Source of the DNA: Kineosporia sp. NBRC 101731
GTDB taxonomy: Bacteria > Actinomycetota > Actinomycetes > Actinomycetales > Kineosporiaceae
Assembly: GCF_030269305.1 (NCBI RefSeq)
Contig: NZ_BSTC01000017.1
Span: 62,001-126,000, forward strand
Length of the DNA stretch: 64,000 bases
Direction of reading: 5' to 3'
Positions 44,859 to 53,166 of the stretch are shown in pieces (positions within the stretch are counted from its first letter, which is position 1; each line of letters starts with the position of its first letter). The notes under the pieces are model-generated. The model was not told the DNA's origin. It ran no database searches and saw only the letters and a program-made list of their open reading frames with translations. The position numbers and the translations under genes are program-made.

Positions 44859-46244
44859 GTGTCGGAGTACCCCGCGCCCGCTTCGGGTCCGCCCTATCAG
44901 CGCCGCCGGGACCGTCGTGCCCTTCGTCGTCCGGAGCCGGCGCCCGGGACGGACGGTGTTGTCGCCTCCGGCGCGGGAATTGAGGACGCGTACGGGCACC
45001 ACGTCGACCCGGTCGCCGACGATCAGGTCACCTTCAATCAGGTCGCCTTCCACCCGGTCGCCTTCGACCCGGTCGCCTTCGACCCGGCCCCGGGCGCCTA
45101 CGGTGCCGCCCCGGCCGAGGTGCTGGACCAGGGATACGCCCAGCAGTACGGGACGTACGAGGATCCTCAGCCGCAGTACGCCTATCCGTGGCCCACCGTG
45201 GAACCCGACGCCCACACCGGGTACGCACCCACCGGGAACGCCCAGACCGGCGACGAAGAGGTGCTGTACGACGCCTACGGCTCGTACAGCTTGCGCGAGG
45301 ACGAGCGGGCGGCGTACCAGGCCGACTTCCGGCGCACGGTGCAGCGTGGCCAGAACGGGCCGGATCAACCGGGTCAGCCGGACCGGGCGGACAGTCCGGT
45401 GGCCGGCGCCGGGTACGAGGAGGATCCGGGGGACTTCGAGGATTTCGACGAGGACGACTTCGGCGAAGACTTCGGGGACGGCGAGTTCGAGGAGTTCGAC
45501 GCCCTCGACGACGAACCCGAGGACGATCTGGAGGACGACCTGCAGGACGAGCCGGACCCGGTCCGGGCCACCGGTTACGACCCCGGTCTGCAGACCGGGC
45601 GGCGCAGTACCGCCCAGCAGGCTTATGCCCTGAACGGGATGAGTGACGACATCGCCCGGTCGGCCCCGGCCGCATCGCTCCAGCCGGTCCGGTCCTCCCG
45701 GTCTTCTTCGCCCGACCACCGGTTCCAGCCGACGCAGACAGCCGCGCCGGTTGCGTCGTCCCCGGCTGGAAACCCCGGCGAGATCCCGGCCACCACCGCG
45801 AAGCGCCCCCGCGCCTGGACTCCCCCACCGGCGAACCGCCCGACGTTCTCGGCGACCCAGACGCCGTTCACCGGGCCGATCCCGACGCAGCGCCAGGCAC
45901 CTCGTCCCTCATTGACGCCCCCGCCGACCCCCGCCCGTAAGGCGGCCCCGAAACCCGGGCGGACACCGTTCGGGGGAACCCAGTTGCGCCGTCAGGCGCA
46001 GCGTCGGCCCATGGTCGCGGCCCGGGGTTTCGTGCCCAGCCAGGACCGGGTGGACACGGCCCGCGAGGTGATGACCTATCTGGCCCGCCGTCCCTGGCTG
46101 CAGCTGGACGTCGTCGACATCATCCTGGGCACCCAGTTCGACCGCGATGACGTGGCGCACGCGCTGATCGTGCTGCAGCAGGCCGGCCGGATCCGGAGCC
46201 ACCTGCGCGGCGACCGGGTCTGCTACTCCTATGTGGCGACCTGA
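44859..46244 (+). CDS. Large disordered acidic protein with C-terminal winged-helix-like domain
   Basis: The 461-residue protein was not recognised. Residues 55-77 hold a five-residue repeat (QVTF, QVAF, PVAF, PVAF) encoded by 15-base units at about 45025-45094. Residues 185-232 are extremely acidic (FEDFDEDDFGEDFGDGEFEE). Residues 270-390 are Pro/Ser/Thr-rich and basic. Only the last 75 residues look folded: DRVDTAREVMTYLARRPWLQ, then DVVDIILGTQFDRDDVAHAL and LQQAGRIRSHLRGDRVCYSY, which suggest a winged helix. GTG 44859 is the start. It is 2 bp before the next gene, so the two are coupled. Confidence 0.7.
   Translation: MSEYPAPASGPPYQRRRDRRALRRPEPAPGTDGVVASGAGIEDAYGHHVDPVADDQVTFNQVAFHPVAFDPVAFDPAPGAYGAAPAEVLDQGYAQQYGTYEDPQPQYAYPWPTVEPDAHTGYAPTGNAQTGDEEVLYDAYGSYSLREDERAAYQADFRRTVQRGQNGPDQPGQPDRADSPVAGAGYEEDPGDFEDFDEDDFGEDFGDGEFEEFDALDDEPEDDLEDDLQDEPDPVRATGYDPGLQTGRRSTAQQAYALNGMSDDIARSAPAASLQPVRSSRSSSPDHRFQPTQTAAPVASSPAGNPGEIPATTAKRPRAWTPPPANRPTFSATQTPFTGPIPTQRQAPRPSLTPPPTPARKAAPKPGRTPFGGTQLRRQAQRRPMVAARGFVPSQDRVDTAREVMTYLARRPWLQLDVVDIILGTQFDRDDVAHALIVLQQAGRIRSHLRGDRVCYSYVAT
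45025..45094. repeat. In-frame 15-bp repeats coding for xPVAF units
   Basis: About four to five imperfect copies of a 15-base unit (CCGGTCGCCTTCGAC type) encode NQVAF-HPVAF-DPVAF-DPAPG. The last two full copies are nearly identical. Confidence 0.7.
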
Positions 46245-46246
46245 CG

Positions 46247-47371
46247 ATGCCCACCCAGCTCACCATGCCCACCCAGCTCACCGGCCTGGCGAATCTCCTC
46301 AGCGACCTGGCTGGGCACCTGACGGCCGGCGGAACGATCTGGCTGGGGCTCGTGCCCGCCTGTGCCCTGCCGGTCTTCGCGGTGTGCACCTTCGGGATCG
46401 GGCGGCTGTGCCGGGCCCTGGCCGCCGACGCGGTCGGGACCGTGATCCGGCCCTACCGGCTGGCCGACCTCGACCCCGGGGCCGCCCTGGCCGGTGAGGT
46501 GATCAGCGAGCGTCACGTGCGACGCGGCCGCCGCGGCTATGCGGTCATCGTGCTCGACCTGCTCGCCTGGATCGCCGTCCTGGCCGTGCTGACCAGCACC
46601 GCGCTGTGGTGGCTGCGCTCCTCACGGGGTACCGGGCCGGGAGCTCTCGCCCCGCTGGGCTGGCTTCCCTACGCGCCGGCCGCGGCCGTGGTCGGGGGTT
46701 TCGGGCTGTTGCTGTACCTGCTCGCCCACGACCCCGGGCGCCGCCCGCGACTGCTGGTGGCCCGGCTGGCCCGACGGCTGCTGCCGTTGTCCTCGTACGC
46801 CTTTCTCGATCCGGACTGTCCTTCGGAGTTCGAGATCCTGAACCGGGCGCTGCTGATGCGTTCGCACGCCGGCCAGCAGGACGCGCGCGACCAGGTCGCG
46901 GATCTCGCGCACGCGCTGCTGCCGCAGGCCCGCCGGATGACGGACGACGAATTGAGGACGAGGATCGAGAGTGCGGTGGCGTTCCTGCCGCGGCAGCACG
47001 GTCAGGGTCTCGACACCGACCGGTTCGCCGAGCTGCTGGCACTTTTCGATGCCCTCTTCGGCCGGCTGCGCGACGACACCGGACATCAGGACATCTGGCG
47101 CATCGCGATCCTGCGGCAGCTGATCCGCTACACCGGGCCGGGCGTGCTGCCGCAGATCTTCAGCAACCTGCGCCGGGGGCCGAACGGGGTGGGTACCGAC
47201 GGGCTGAGCGTGTCCCGGCGGGCGGGCGAGGGCGACCCGGGGTCGGTGCTGCACACGGCGTTCGGCCGGAGCGCGGCCCCGGATCAGGCCCAGGGGCTGG
47301 GCCTGATCGTCGACCTCACCCGGGCCCAGCGCGAAAGCGCCTTCGAGCGCCGCGAACCCGACGAGTACTGA
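46247..47371 (+). CDS. Membrane protein of unknown function, coupled to the acidic protein gene
   Basis: The 374-residue protein has three or four hydrophobic segments (about 28-52, 99-120, 138-160) and a soluble C-terminal half of helices (DQVADLAHALLPQARRMTDD, TDRFAELLALFDALFGRLRD). It ends in a charged tail. No family was recognised. The first 12 residues MPTQLTMPTQLT come from an 18-base tandem duplication that includes the start codon, so ATG 46265 is an equal candidate. It follows the preceding gene by 2 bp. The pair may form a membrane-anchored complex, judging only by coupling. Confidence 0.7.
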   Translation: MPTQLTMPTQLTGLANLLSDLAGHLTAGGTIWLGLVPACALPVFAVCTFGIGRLCRALAADAVGTVIRPYRLADLDPGAALAGEVISERHVRRGRRGYAVIVLDLLAWIAVLAVLTSTALWWLRSSRGTGPGALAPLGWLPYAPAAAVVGGFGLLLYLLAHDPGRRPRLLVARLARRLLPLSSYAFLDPDCPSEFEILNRALLMRSHAGQQDARDQVADLAHALLPQARRMTDDELRTRIESAVAFLPRQHGQGLDTDRFAELLALFDALFGRLRDDTGHQDIWRIAILRQLIRYTGPGVLPQIFSNLRRGPNGVGTDGLSVSRRAGEGDPGSVLHTAFGRSAAPDQAQGLGLIVDLTRAQRESAFERREPDEY

Positions 47372-47619
47372 AGACGAGTACTGAACCGGCCGGGACGTCG
47401 TGGTGATGCCGGCGACGCCTCCCGCACACGAGACGGTCAGGGTCGTCGCGCGGACCGGGCCACGCCGCCGGCATCGTGAGTCGCGATGAAACCGGCCGGA
47501 AACAGTGGAATTCCGAGGCTGCGGAACCCACTGATCGACCGCTTACCAGCGGACCCGGTGCTCATGTAATACCGCCCGACCGCCGCGGTCAATTCATATG
47601 GAGACTTTATATATGCCGC
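47372..47619. other. Non-coding stretch with a long-range inverted repeat
   Basis: GATGCCGGCG (47405-47414) and CGCCGGCATC (47466-47475) are perfect 10-bp arms 51 bases apart. Otherwise nothing was identified. A 66-codon minus-strand frame here (47437-47637) lacks a ribosome site and was not accepted. Confidence 0.35.
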
Positions 47620-47648
47620 CTGACGGGCTCTTAACACTCGCCCGTCAG
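47620..47648 (-). terminator. Hairpin after the GAF-protein gene
   Basis: CTGACGGGC (47620-47628) pairs with GCCCGTCAG (47640-47648) around an 11-nt loop. On the minus strand this lies 23 bases after the GAF gene stop and leads into an AT-rich stretch, so it likely terminates that gene. Confidence 0.65.
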
Positions 47649-47671
47649 ACGGCCCCGAAATTCGGGTGATT

Positions 47672-48232
47672 TCAGACCTGGACGACCTTGCGTTCCTTCA
47701 TCGCGGTGAGGGCGACCAGGCGGATCTCCATCAGCTGCGCCACGGTGGCGGCGAGGTCGACGAGAAGGCTGATCTGCATCGGGTCGAGCTGCGGACGGCT
47801 GACCTGATCGATCACGTTGACCGTGCCCAGCGCGTGCCCTTCCACCTCGATCGGGGCCGCGGCGTAGAAACGCAGTCCGAGATCGCCCGTCACCAGGGGA
47901 TGATCCGCGGTGCGCGGGTCGTTCTCGGCGTCCTGCACGACGTACGGCCCCGCCTGGTGCACGACCGACGCGCAGAGCCCGGGCTCGGTGCCGACCTGAC
48001 GCACACCGTCCAGCCCCTGCGTGGCGGCGAACCAGACCCGGTCGTCGTCCACGATGCTCACGGTCGCGATCGGCGTGCCGAAGATCTTGGCCGCCATCTG
48101 CGCGATGCGGTCGAAGGCACCGTCTTCCGGGGCGCCGAGCTCATCGGTGTACTTGTGCACGGCCTCGAGCCGGGCATCGGCGCTCGTAGTGTCGACGGTC
48201 AGGTCCGGTCCCACGGTCGAATCTGCGCTCAT
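47672..48232 (-). CDS. Stand-alone GAF-domain protein
   Basis: The 186-residue soluble protein is one GAF domain (about 25-170), with ALDRIAQMAA-like entry, TPIATVSIVDDDRVWFAATQGLDG, PGLCASVVHQAGPYVVQDAENDPRTADHP and LRFYAAAPIEVEGHALGTVNVID. These phrases are typical of GAF modules attached to c-di-GMP or kinase enzymes; here no output domain follows. ATG 48232 has a strong ribosome site (GGGGGAGAG). It may sense a small molecule or act through a partner. Confidence 0.82.
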   Translation of the reverse strand: MSADSTVGPDLTVDTTSADARLEAVHKYTDELGAPEDGAFDRIAQMAAKIFGTPIATVSIVDDDRVWFAATQGLDGVRQVGTEPGLCASVVHQAGPYVVQDAENDPRTADHPLVTGDLGLRFYAAAPIEVEGHALGTVNVIDQVSRPQLDPMQISLLVDLAATVAQLMEIRLVALTAMKERKVVQV

Positions 48233-48339
48233 GACGGTTGCTCTCCCCCTGGACAGCGTCCGGTATGCGGTTTATCGGGCTGGTCACCCGTTACGCGGCG
48301 ATCCTAAACCACCGGGCGTGACCGATGCCGTACCCAGGG

Positions 48340-49110
48340 TCAGTTTTCTTCCGGATCGGGCCCCCGGACCGCCCGCCCCCCGTCGACCGGGAGCACGGCG
48401 CCGGTGACGAACGACGCGGCGTCGGAGAGCAGGTACACCACGGCGTCGGCGACCTCGGCGGTCAGCCCGACGCGTCCCAGCGGGTGCAGTTCGGCCATCT
48501 GCTGCGTCACCGCCGCCACTTCCTGGGTGTCCCGCCCGGCCAGGAACGCCGCGTAGCGCTCGGTGTTGATCGAGCCCAGGGCCACCGCGTTGACCCGGAT
48601 CCCGGCCGGGCCGTGGTCGACGGCCGCGGCCCGCGTCAGACCCTCGATCGCGGCCTTGGCCGTGGCGTAGGGCAGTGCGCCCCGCACCGGACGCTGGGCC
48701 TGGTGGCTCGAGACATTGACGATCGCCCCGCCGCGGCCGGTCGCGAGATAGTGCTTGACCGCCACCGCACAGCCGGTCACCGCGGCCGCGACGTTCGACG
48801 TGATCAGATCGAGAATGGTTGCCGCGTCGTCGGTGTCGAGCGAGGCGTCACGGAAGAGCGCGGCGTTGTTGACCCAGCCGCTCAGTGGTGCGATCGCGGC
48901 GGCCAGCTTCGCGGCGTGCTCGGCGACGTCTTCCAGGGCGGCGTCGCCACGCACCGCCACGACCCGCGCCCCCGCCGGATGACCGGCGACCCAGGCCAGG
49001 GCCCGGGCATCCAGTTCGATCGCGACCACCGCCTGACCGTCCGCCAGCAGTCGCTCGACAACCGCCCGCCCGACACCTCGTCCACCGCCGGTGACCACGA
49101 AACTCCGCAT
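48340..49110 (-). CDS. SDR-family oxidoreductase
   Basis: The 256-residue classical SDR has the NAD(P) motif VVTGGGRGVGRAVVERL, NNAALF (NNAG-type), VNVSSHQAQ with the catalytic Ser, YATAKAAIEGL (YxxxK), and the closing SDAASFVTGAVLPVDGGRA. The substrate is unknown. ATG 49110 is the start; the longer frame upstream is unsupported. The next gene on the same strand (FAD-linked oxidase) ends 44 bp upstream, so the two may be cotranscribed. Confidence 0.87.
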   Translation of the reverse strand: MRSFVVTGGGRGVGRAVVERLLADGQAVVAIELDARALAWVAGHPAGARVVAVRGDAALEDVAEHAAKLAAAIAPLSGWVNNAALFRDASLDTDDAATILDLITSNVAAAVTGCAVAVKHYLATGRGGAIVNVSSHQAQRPVRGALPYATAKAAIEGLTRAAAVDHGPAGIRVNAVALGSINTERYAAFLAGRDTQEVAAVTQQMAELHPLGRVGLTAEVADAVVYLLSDAASFVTGAVLPVDGGRAVRGPDPEEN

Positions 49111-49153
49111 GTCCCTCAGTGTCACGCGGGTGACGTGGGTCACGGAAGAGTTC

Positions 49154-50491
49154 TCAGACGGCTTTGCCCGGGTTGAAGAGATGGAGCGGGTCGAGAGTCT
49201 GTTTGATCGCGGCCTGCATGGCCTGCACCGGCGCCGGGAGTTCCTTGCGCAGGCCCTCCCGCTTCAGCAGCCCGATGCCGTGCTCCCCGCTGACCGTGCC
49301 GCCCATCCCGATCGCCGCGTCGAGGATCTCCTCGAAGGCGGCCTGGGCCGCGACCCTGGCCGCGTCGTCGCCGGCCGGCACCAGGATCAGCGGATGCAGG
49401 TTGCCGTCGCCTGCATGGGCGATCGTGGCGATGGAGACACCATGCCGCTGGGCGATCCCGACGACCGCACCGAGCATGTCCGGCACCTTCGAGCGGGGCA
49501 CGCAGACGTCTTCGGTCAGCACCGGGCCGAGCCGCTCCAGCGCGGGATAGGCCAGGCGACGGGCGGCGAACAGGGCCTCGGCCTCCTGCTCGTCGGTGGA
49601 GACGGCCGCCCACAGCGCGCCGGCCTTCTCGAACACCTCGGCCATCGTCGCGGCCTCGACCTGCCCGGACTCCCCCGGGGTGTCGATCTGGGCCAGCAGC
49701 AGCGCCTCGGCGTCGGCCTCCAGACCCAGGTGCTTCCAGTCCTCGACGGCCTGCAGACAGGCGCGGTCGAGCAGTTCCAGGGCGGTCGGCAGCAGGCCGG
49801 CCCGTGTCACCGCGGCGACCGCGTCACCCGCGGCGACCAGGCTCGGGAAGGCGCCGACCACGGTCCGCGGGGCCTCCCGGCGGGCCGGGCGCAGTCGCAG
49901 CGTGACCTCGGTGACCACGCCGAACGTGCCCTCCGAACCGACGAACAGCCCGGTCAGGTCGTACCCGGCCACCCCCTTGGTGGTGCGCCGGCCCAGCCGC
50001 GTGACCGTGCCGTACTCCCCGGCCGGGCCGCCCACCACGACCTCCAGACCGAGCACGTAGTCGCGGGTGACGCCGTACTTCAGGCAACACAGACCACCCG
50101 CGTTGGTGCTGACGTTGCCGCCGATCGTCGACCACGGGGCGCTGGCCGGGTCCGGCGGGTACCAGAGCCCGTGCTCGGCCACCGCGGCCTTCAGGTCGTC
50201 GTTGATCACGCCCGGCTGCACCACGCAGATCATGTTGTCCACGTCGATCTCGAGCACCTTGTTCATCTGTGACAGGTCGATCACCAGGCAGCCGTCGACC
50301 GCGTTCGCGCCGCCCGACAGCCCGGTGCCCGCGCCCCGGCTCACCACGGGCACGTTCAGCTCGGCGCAGACCGCGACCGCCCGGCTGACCTCATCCGTCG
50401 ACTGCGCGCGCAGGGCCGCGAGCGGCATCCCCACCGGAGCCCATTCCGCGTCGTCATGACTCAGGCCGGCGAGCACATCGACGTCCACCAC
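49154..50491 (-). CDS. FAD-linked oxidase of the GlcD (glycolate/D-lactate dehydrogenase) family
   Basis: The 445-residue flavoprotein from GTG 50491 has the FAD-binding PCMH segment PVVSRGAGTGLSGGANAVDG, GWST-like APWSTIGGNVSTNAGGLCCL, and the C-terminal cap with IATIAHAGDGNLHPLIL and GTVSGEHGIGLLKREGL. These are GlcD signatures; it oxidises 2-hydroxy acids such as glycolate or D-lactate. The homologous region appears to begin earlier: in-frame codons from ATC 50554 (ISTSPADRLAALERALPGAK) resemble the usual N-terminus and follow AGGAGG by five bases, but no ATG/GTG/TTG exists there. See findings for the possible AUC start. Confidence 0.88.
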   Translation of the reverse strand: MVDVDVLAGLSHDDAEWAPVGMPLAALRAQSTDEVSRAVAVCAELNVPVVSRGAGTGLSGGANAVDGCLVIDLSQMNKVLEIDVDNMICVVQPGVINDDLKAAVAEHGLWYPPDPASAPWSTIGGNVSTNAGGLCCLKYGVTRDYVLGLEVVVGGPAGEYGTVTRLGRRTTKGVAGYDLTGLFVGSEGTFGVVTEVTLRLRPARREAPRTVVGAFPSLVAAGDAVAAVTRAGLLPTALELLDRACLQAVEDWKHLGLEADAEALLLAQIDTPGESGQVEAATMAEVFEKAGALWAAVSTDEQEAEALFAARRLAYPALERLGPVLTEDVCVPRSKVPDMLGAVVGIAQRHGVSIATIAHAGDGNLHPLILVPAGDDAARVAAQAAFEEILDAAIGMGGTVSGEHGIGLLKREGLRKELPAPVQAMQAAIKQTLDPLHLFNPGKAV

Positions 50492-50750
50492 CAGCTTGGC
50501 CCCGGGCAGTGCGCGTTCCAGTGCTGCGAGTCGGTCGGCGGGTGACGTACTGATGACTGCCTCCTGGTAGCGATGGTTCCGTCACCAGCATAGAAACCCG
50601 TTCGTGGGGCCTCCCGACCGCATTCGCAGCGCCCCTGCCAGCCGGTGCGGCGTCACGGCAGTGGCAGCAGTCACTTCCTGGGAATAACGAGACAAGACTT
50701 TCCCGAGTTGAAGCCCGACAATTGCTCGCCGCTCGCCTAGAGTGGTCCGC

Positions 50751-51347
50751 ATGGTGGGGCATTCAGAACGTTTCGGCCCGGGTGTTCCGAAGGAACTGGA
50801 CCGTTACCTCATCCCGAGCGAGCAGATCATCTTCATGCTGCGCCGGCACTGGGTGGTGCTCGCCGAGCCGACCGCCACGGGCGTCCTCGGCCTGATCATC
50901 CTGGCCTGGGTGAGCAACCACACCAGCGGCCTCTTCGTCCAGATCCTCACGGTGCTCTGGCTGCTGCTGCTCGCACGGCTGCTGCTCAAGGCCTGGGAGT
51001 GGTACGACGAGCTGTTCATCGCCACCGACCGCCGGCTGATGCTGGTGCACGGCATCGTCACCCGCCAGGTCGACATCATGCCGATGTCCAAGGTCACCGA
51101 CATGCGGTACGACCGCACGGTGACGGGCCAGCTGTTCGGATACGGCAAGTTCGTGATGGAGTCCGCCGGTCAGGACCAGGCGTTGAGCACCATCAACTAC
51201 ATCCCCGACTCCGACCTGCACTACCAGCAGATCTCCCAGATCATCTTCGCGCCGTCCGAGCGCAAGCTCACGCAGAAGGCGACCGCGCCCGGTTCACGGG
51301 TGCCGATCTCCGAGCCCGAGCAGGCATGGTGGAGGCGCAAGAACTGA
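50751..51347 (+). CDS. PH-domain (bPH2/YdbS-like) membrane protein
   Basis: The 198-residue protein has two adjacent membrane helices (about residues 40-80, ATGVLGLIILAWVSNHTSGL and VQILTVLWLLLLARLLL). They are followed by a bacterial PH domain: ELFIATDRRLMLVHGIVTRQ, VDIMPMSKVTDMRYDRTVTG and GKFVMESAGQDQALSTINYI. The fold may bind lipids or proteins at the membrane. ATG 50751 lies seven bases after a TAGAGT -10-like hexamer, which may mean a leaderless transcript. The function is unknown. Confidence 0.82.
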   Translation: MVGHSERFGPGVPKELDRYLIPSEQIIFMLRRHWVVLAEPTATGVLGLIILAWVSNHTSGLFVQILTVLWLLLLARLLLKAWEWYDELFIATDRRLMLVHGIVTRQVDIMPMSKVTDMRYDRTVTGQLFGYGKFVMESAGQDQALSTINYIPDSDLHYQQISQIIFAPSERKLTQKATAPGSRVPISEPEQAWWRRKN

Positions 51348-51409
51348 ACGGATGAGATGGAATCGCTCGACCGCGTCCCGCAGGAGAACAACCGTGGTTG
51401 GGCTGAACG

Positions 51410-51453
51410 AACAGAAGCGGCCCGCGTCCTCGGACATCCGGGCCGTTTCTGTT
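51410..51453 (+). terminator. 15-bp hairpin after the PH-domain gene
   Basis: AACAGAAGCGGCCCG (51410-51424) pairs with CGGGCCGTTTCTGTT (51439-51453), with one G-U pair and a 14-nt loop. It lies 63 bp after the stop and the stem has a T-rich descending side. Confidence 0.8.
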
Positions 51454-51653
51454 GTGCCGCCCATCACCACAGATCGCTGACATCGTCCGGTTGCATACTC
51501 TGCAGCCTCTGCAGCGCGGATCGATGCCCGGGATCAGAGGCCCCTGACGACGTTCCTCGCCCACGCCGACGAGACGACCTCGAGCTCGGCGGCAGCTGTA
51601 TCTGCCGACCCTGAACCGCTTTCTTGCTCTGCAGAACTGGGCGTGATCTGCGC
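51454..51653. other. Non-coding gap between convergent genes
   Basis: No native-codon frame, repeat or RNA structure was found between the terminator and the stop of the GTPase gene at 51654. Confidence 0.45.
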
Positions 51654-52805
51654 CTACTTGTCCAAGGTCTTGAAACCGCCCGGCAGCTTCTTGCGCATGT
51701 TGCCGCGGAACTCGTCGAGGAAGAGCTCCCGGATCGCGTCGCTGTCGAGGGCACCGGACACACCGGTGAGCTTGCCCTGGGACAGGCGCGAGCAGACCGT
51801 GGTCCAGGCCTGACCGACGGCCCAGGTGACGCCGGAGGCGACCACGGCCGCAATGCCGCCGCCCACCAGGGTTCCGGCCCCCGGCACCGTCTTGATCAGG
51901 CTGGTGACCAGGGACCGGCCACCCGCCGTGGCGGCTGCCGTGGCTGCGAGGGCGGCGGCCGTGGCGCGGTCTACCCCGACACCGTAGATGTGCGAGATCG
52001 TGGCCATCATCGTGAGCTGGATGGGTACCAGCACCGCGGCGTCGGCGAACGGAATGGGGGTGGCTCCGGCCGCCGCGGCCGCTCCGACCGCGGCGCGGAT
52101 CGCCTTGTCCGCGAGCTCACGCTTGCGCTTCAGGTCGATCTTCTGCGCAGCCACGAGCGCTTCCTGAACTCCTGCCGGGGCAACGAGAAACGTGGCATCC
52201 AGCAGTTCCTGCAGCCCGTGGGCCTCGAGCCCGGCGAAGTCGTCGGACTTGGCGTTGGTCAGGAAGATCGGCTGCGCGGCCAGAGGCAGGTCGCGCTCGG
52301 CGATCACGTCGCGCAGGGCCAGGGCGTCGGGGTGGTGACGGCCGTCGCGCATCGGCACCTGGGTGAGTACCAGCATCACCGGCAGCCCGAGCCGGTCCAG
52401 CCCCCGGATGAAGGCCTCTTCCGTCTCCTCGAACCGCCGGTCGCCCGCCCTCACGCAGTACCAGGCCACGTGCACCTGCTCGGCCTGCGGCTGGCGGCGC
52501 ATCTGCCGGATGTACTGCTCCAGCTCGGACAGGATGGTCTCGTCGTCGGTGCCGATCTCCAGGCCGCGGGTGTCGAGCACGCCGAAGTGCCCGTCCGCGT
52601 GCATGTAGAGATGACTGCCCTGGGTCACCGGCTGACCGATGCCCGTCTCGGCCACATCCTCCCCGAAGATGGCGTTGACCAGCGTGCTCTTGCCCACGCC
52701 GGTCTTGCCGAAGATAGCCAGGTTGAACCGGCCGATCTCGCGGGCCTTCTCGTCGAACGTGTCGCCGAACTGCTTGCTGAACCAGTCCCGGGGCGCGGGT
52801 GCCAT
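51654..52805 (-). CDS. Era-like GTPase with C-terminal hydrophobic (DUF697-like) domain
   Basis: The 383-residue protein has a G domain (residues 25-210) with P-loop IFGKTGVGKSTLVNAIFG, switch II VLDTRGLEIG and the base-specificity region VMLVLTQVPM. That region departs from NKxD. The C-terminal half has long Ala/Gly-rich hydrophobic helices (AAVGAAAAAGATPIPFADAA, TAAALAATAAATAGGRSLV, GTLVGGGIAAVVASGVTWAV) typical of DUF697/YcjF-like membrane-associating domains. The role is unknown; stress-linked membrane GTPases are the nearest group. ATG 52805 is the start. Confidence 0.82.
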   Translation of the reverse strand: MAPAPRDWFSKQFGDTFDEKAREIGRFNLAIFGKTGVGKSTLVNAIFGEDVAETGIGQPVTQGSHLYMHADGHFGVLDTRGLEIGTDDETILSELEQYIRQMRRQPQAEQVHVAWYCVRAGDRRFEETEEAFIRGLDRLGLPVMLVLTQVPMRDGRHHPDALALRDVIAERDLPLAAQPIFLTNAKSDDFAGLEAHGLQELLDATFLVAPAGVQEALVAAQKIDLKRKRELADKAIRAAVGAAAAAGATPIPFADAAVLVPIQLTMMATISHIYGVGVDRATAAALAATAAATAGGRSLVTSLIKTVPGAGTLVGGGIAAVVASGVTWAVGQAWTTVCSRLSQGKLTGVSGALDSDAIRELFLDEFRGNMRKKLPGGFKTLDK

Positions 52806-53068
52806 GTCGTGATCCTCCCACCCGTTCCGTGGGCCGCCTCTTGGCAGCGCCGTGTGCTTCTGTGCCTTGCCTGGTGACGCGTCAAACCCTCAGAACGTTC
52901 CTTCTTCCCTGGTGTGATCCGGGCCCGGTTCCTTGGCGCTGCGTTGTTCGCGATCATGCCCGCTCCCGTCAGCGGCGCGACCGCACGCGTCCCGGAGGGC
53001 TCGGTGAGCCTGCGGGTCTCCAACCGGCTCGGGCGAGAGCGTGGGCATTCTCGCCCCCACACACACGA
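52806..53068. other. Non-coding stretch upstream of the GTPase gene
   Basis: This is the promoter side of the GTPase gene (minus strand) and the 3' side of the MFS gene. Apart from the terminator that follows, no gene, repeat or recognisable operator was seen. Confidence 0.4.
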
Positions 53069-53102
53069 AAGTCCCCGGCCCGCAGACGCGGACCGAGGAC
53101 TT
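53069..53102 (-). terminator. Hairpin terminator of the MFS gene
   Basis: AAGTCCCCGGCCCGC (53069-53083) pairs with GCGGACCGAGGACTT (53088-53102) around AGAC, with two mismatches. It lies 65 bp after the MFS stop on the minus strand; CTTTCG follows. Confidence 0.7.
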
Positions 53103-53166
53103 CACGTGCCTGACCGCTCCTACCGAGCGACCTGGCTTACTGATGCCGTGCCTTACTTGCCTCTGG

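Noticed and set aside
42477-45719. 1080-codon version of the membrane GGDEF-EAL gene
   Set aside because: The extra upstream part is antisense to the gene starting at 44859. A GGAGG site places the start at GTG 44738.
47437-47637. 66-codon minus-strand frame (or 42 codons from an internal ATG)
   Set aside because: No ribosome site, no recognisable domain and mixed codon use; not enough to call a gene.
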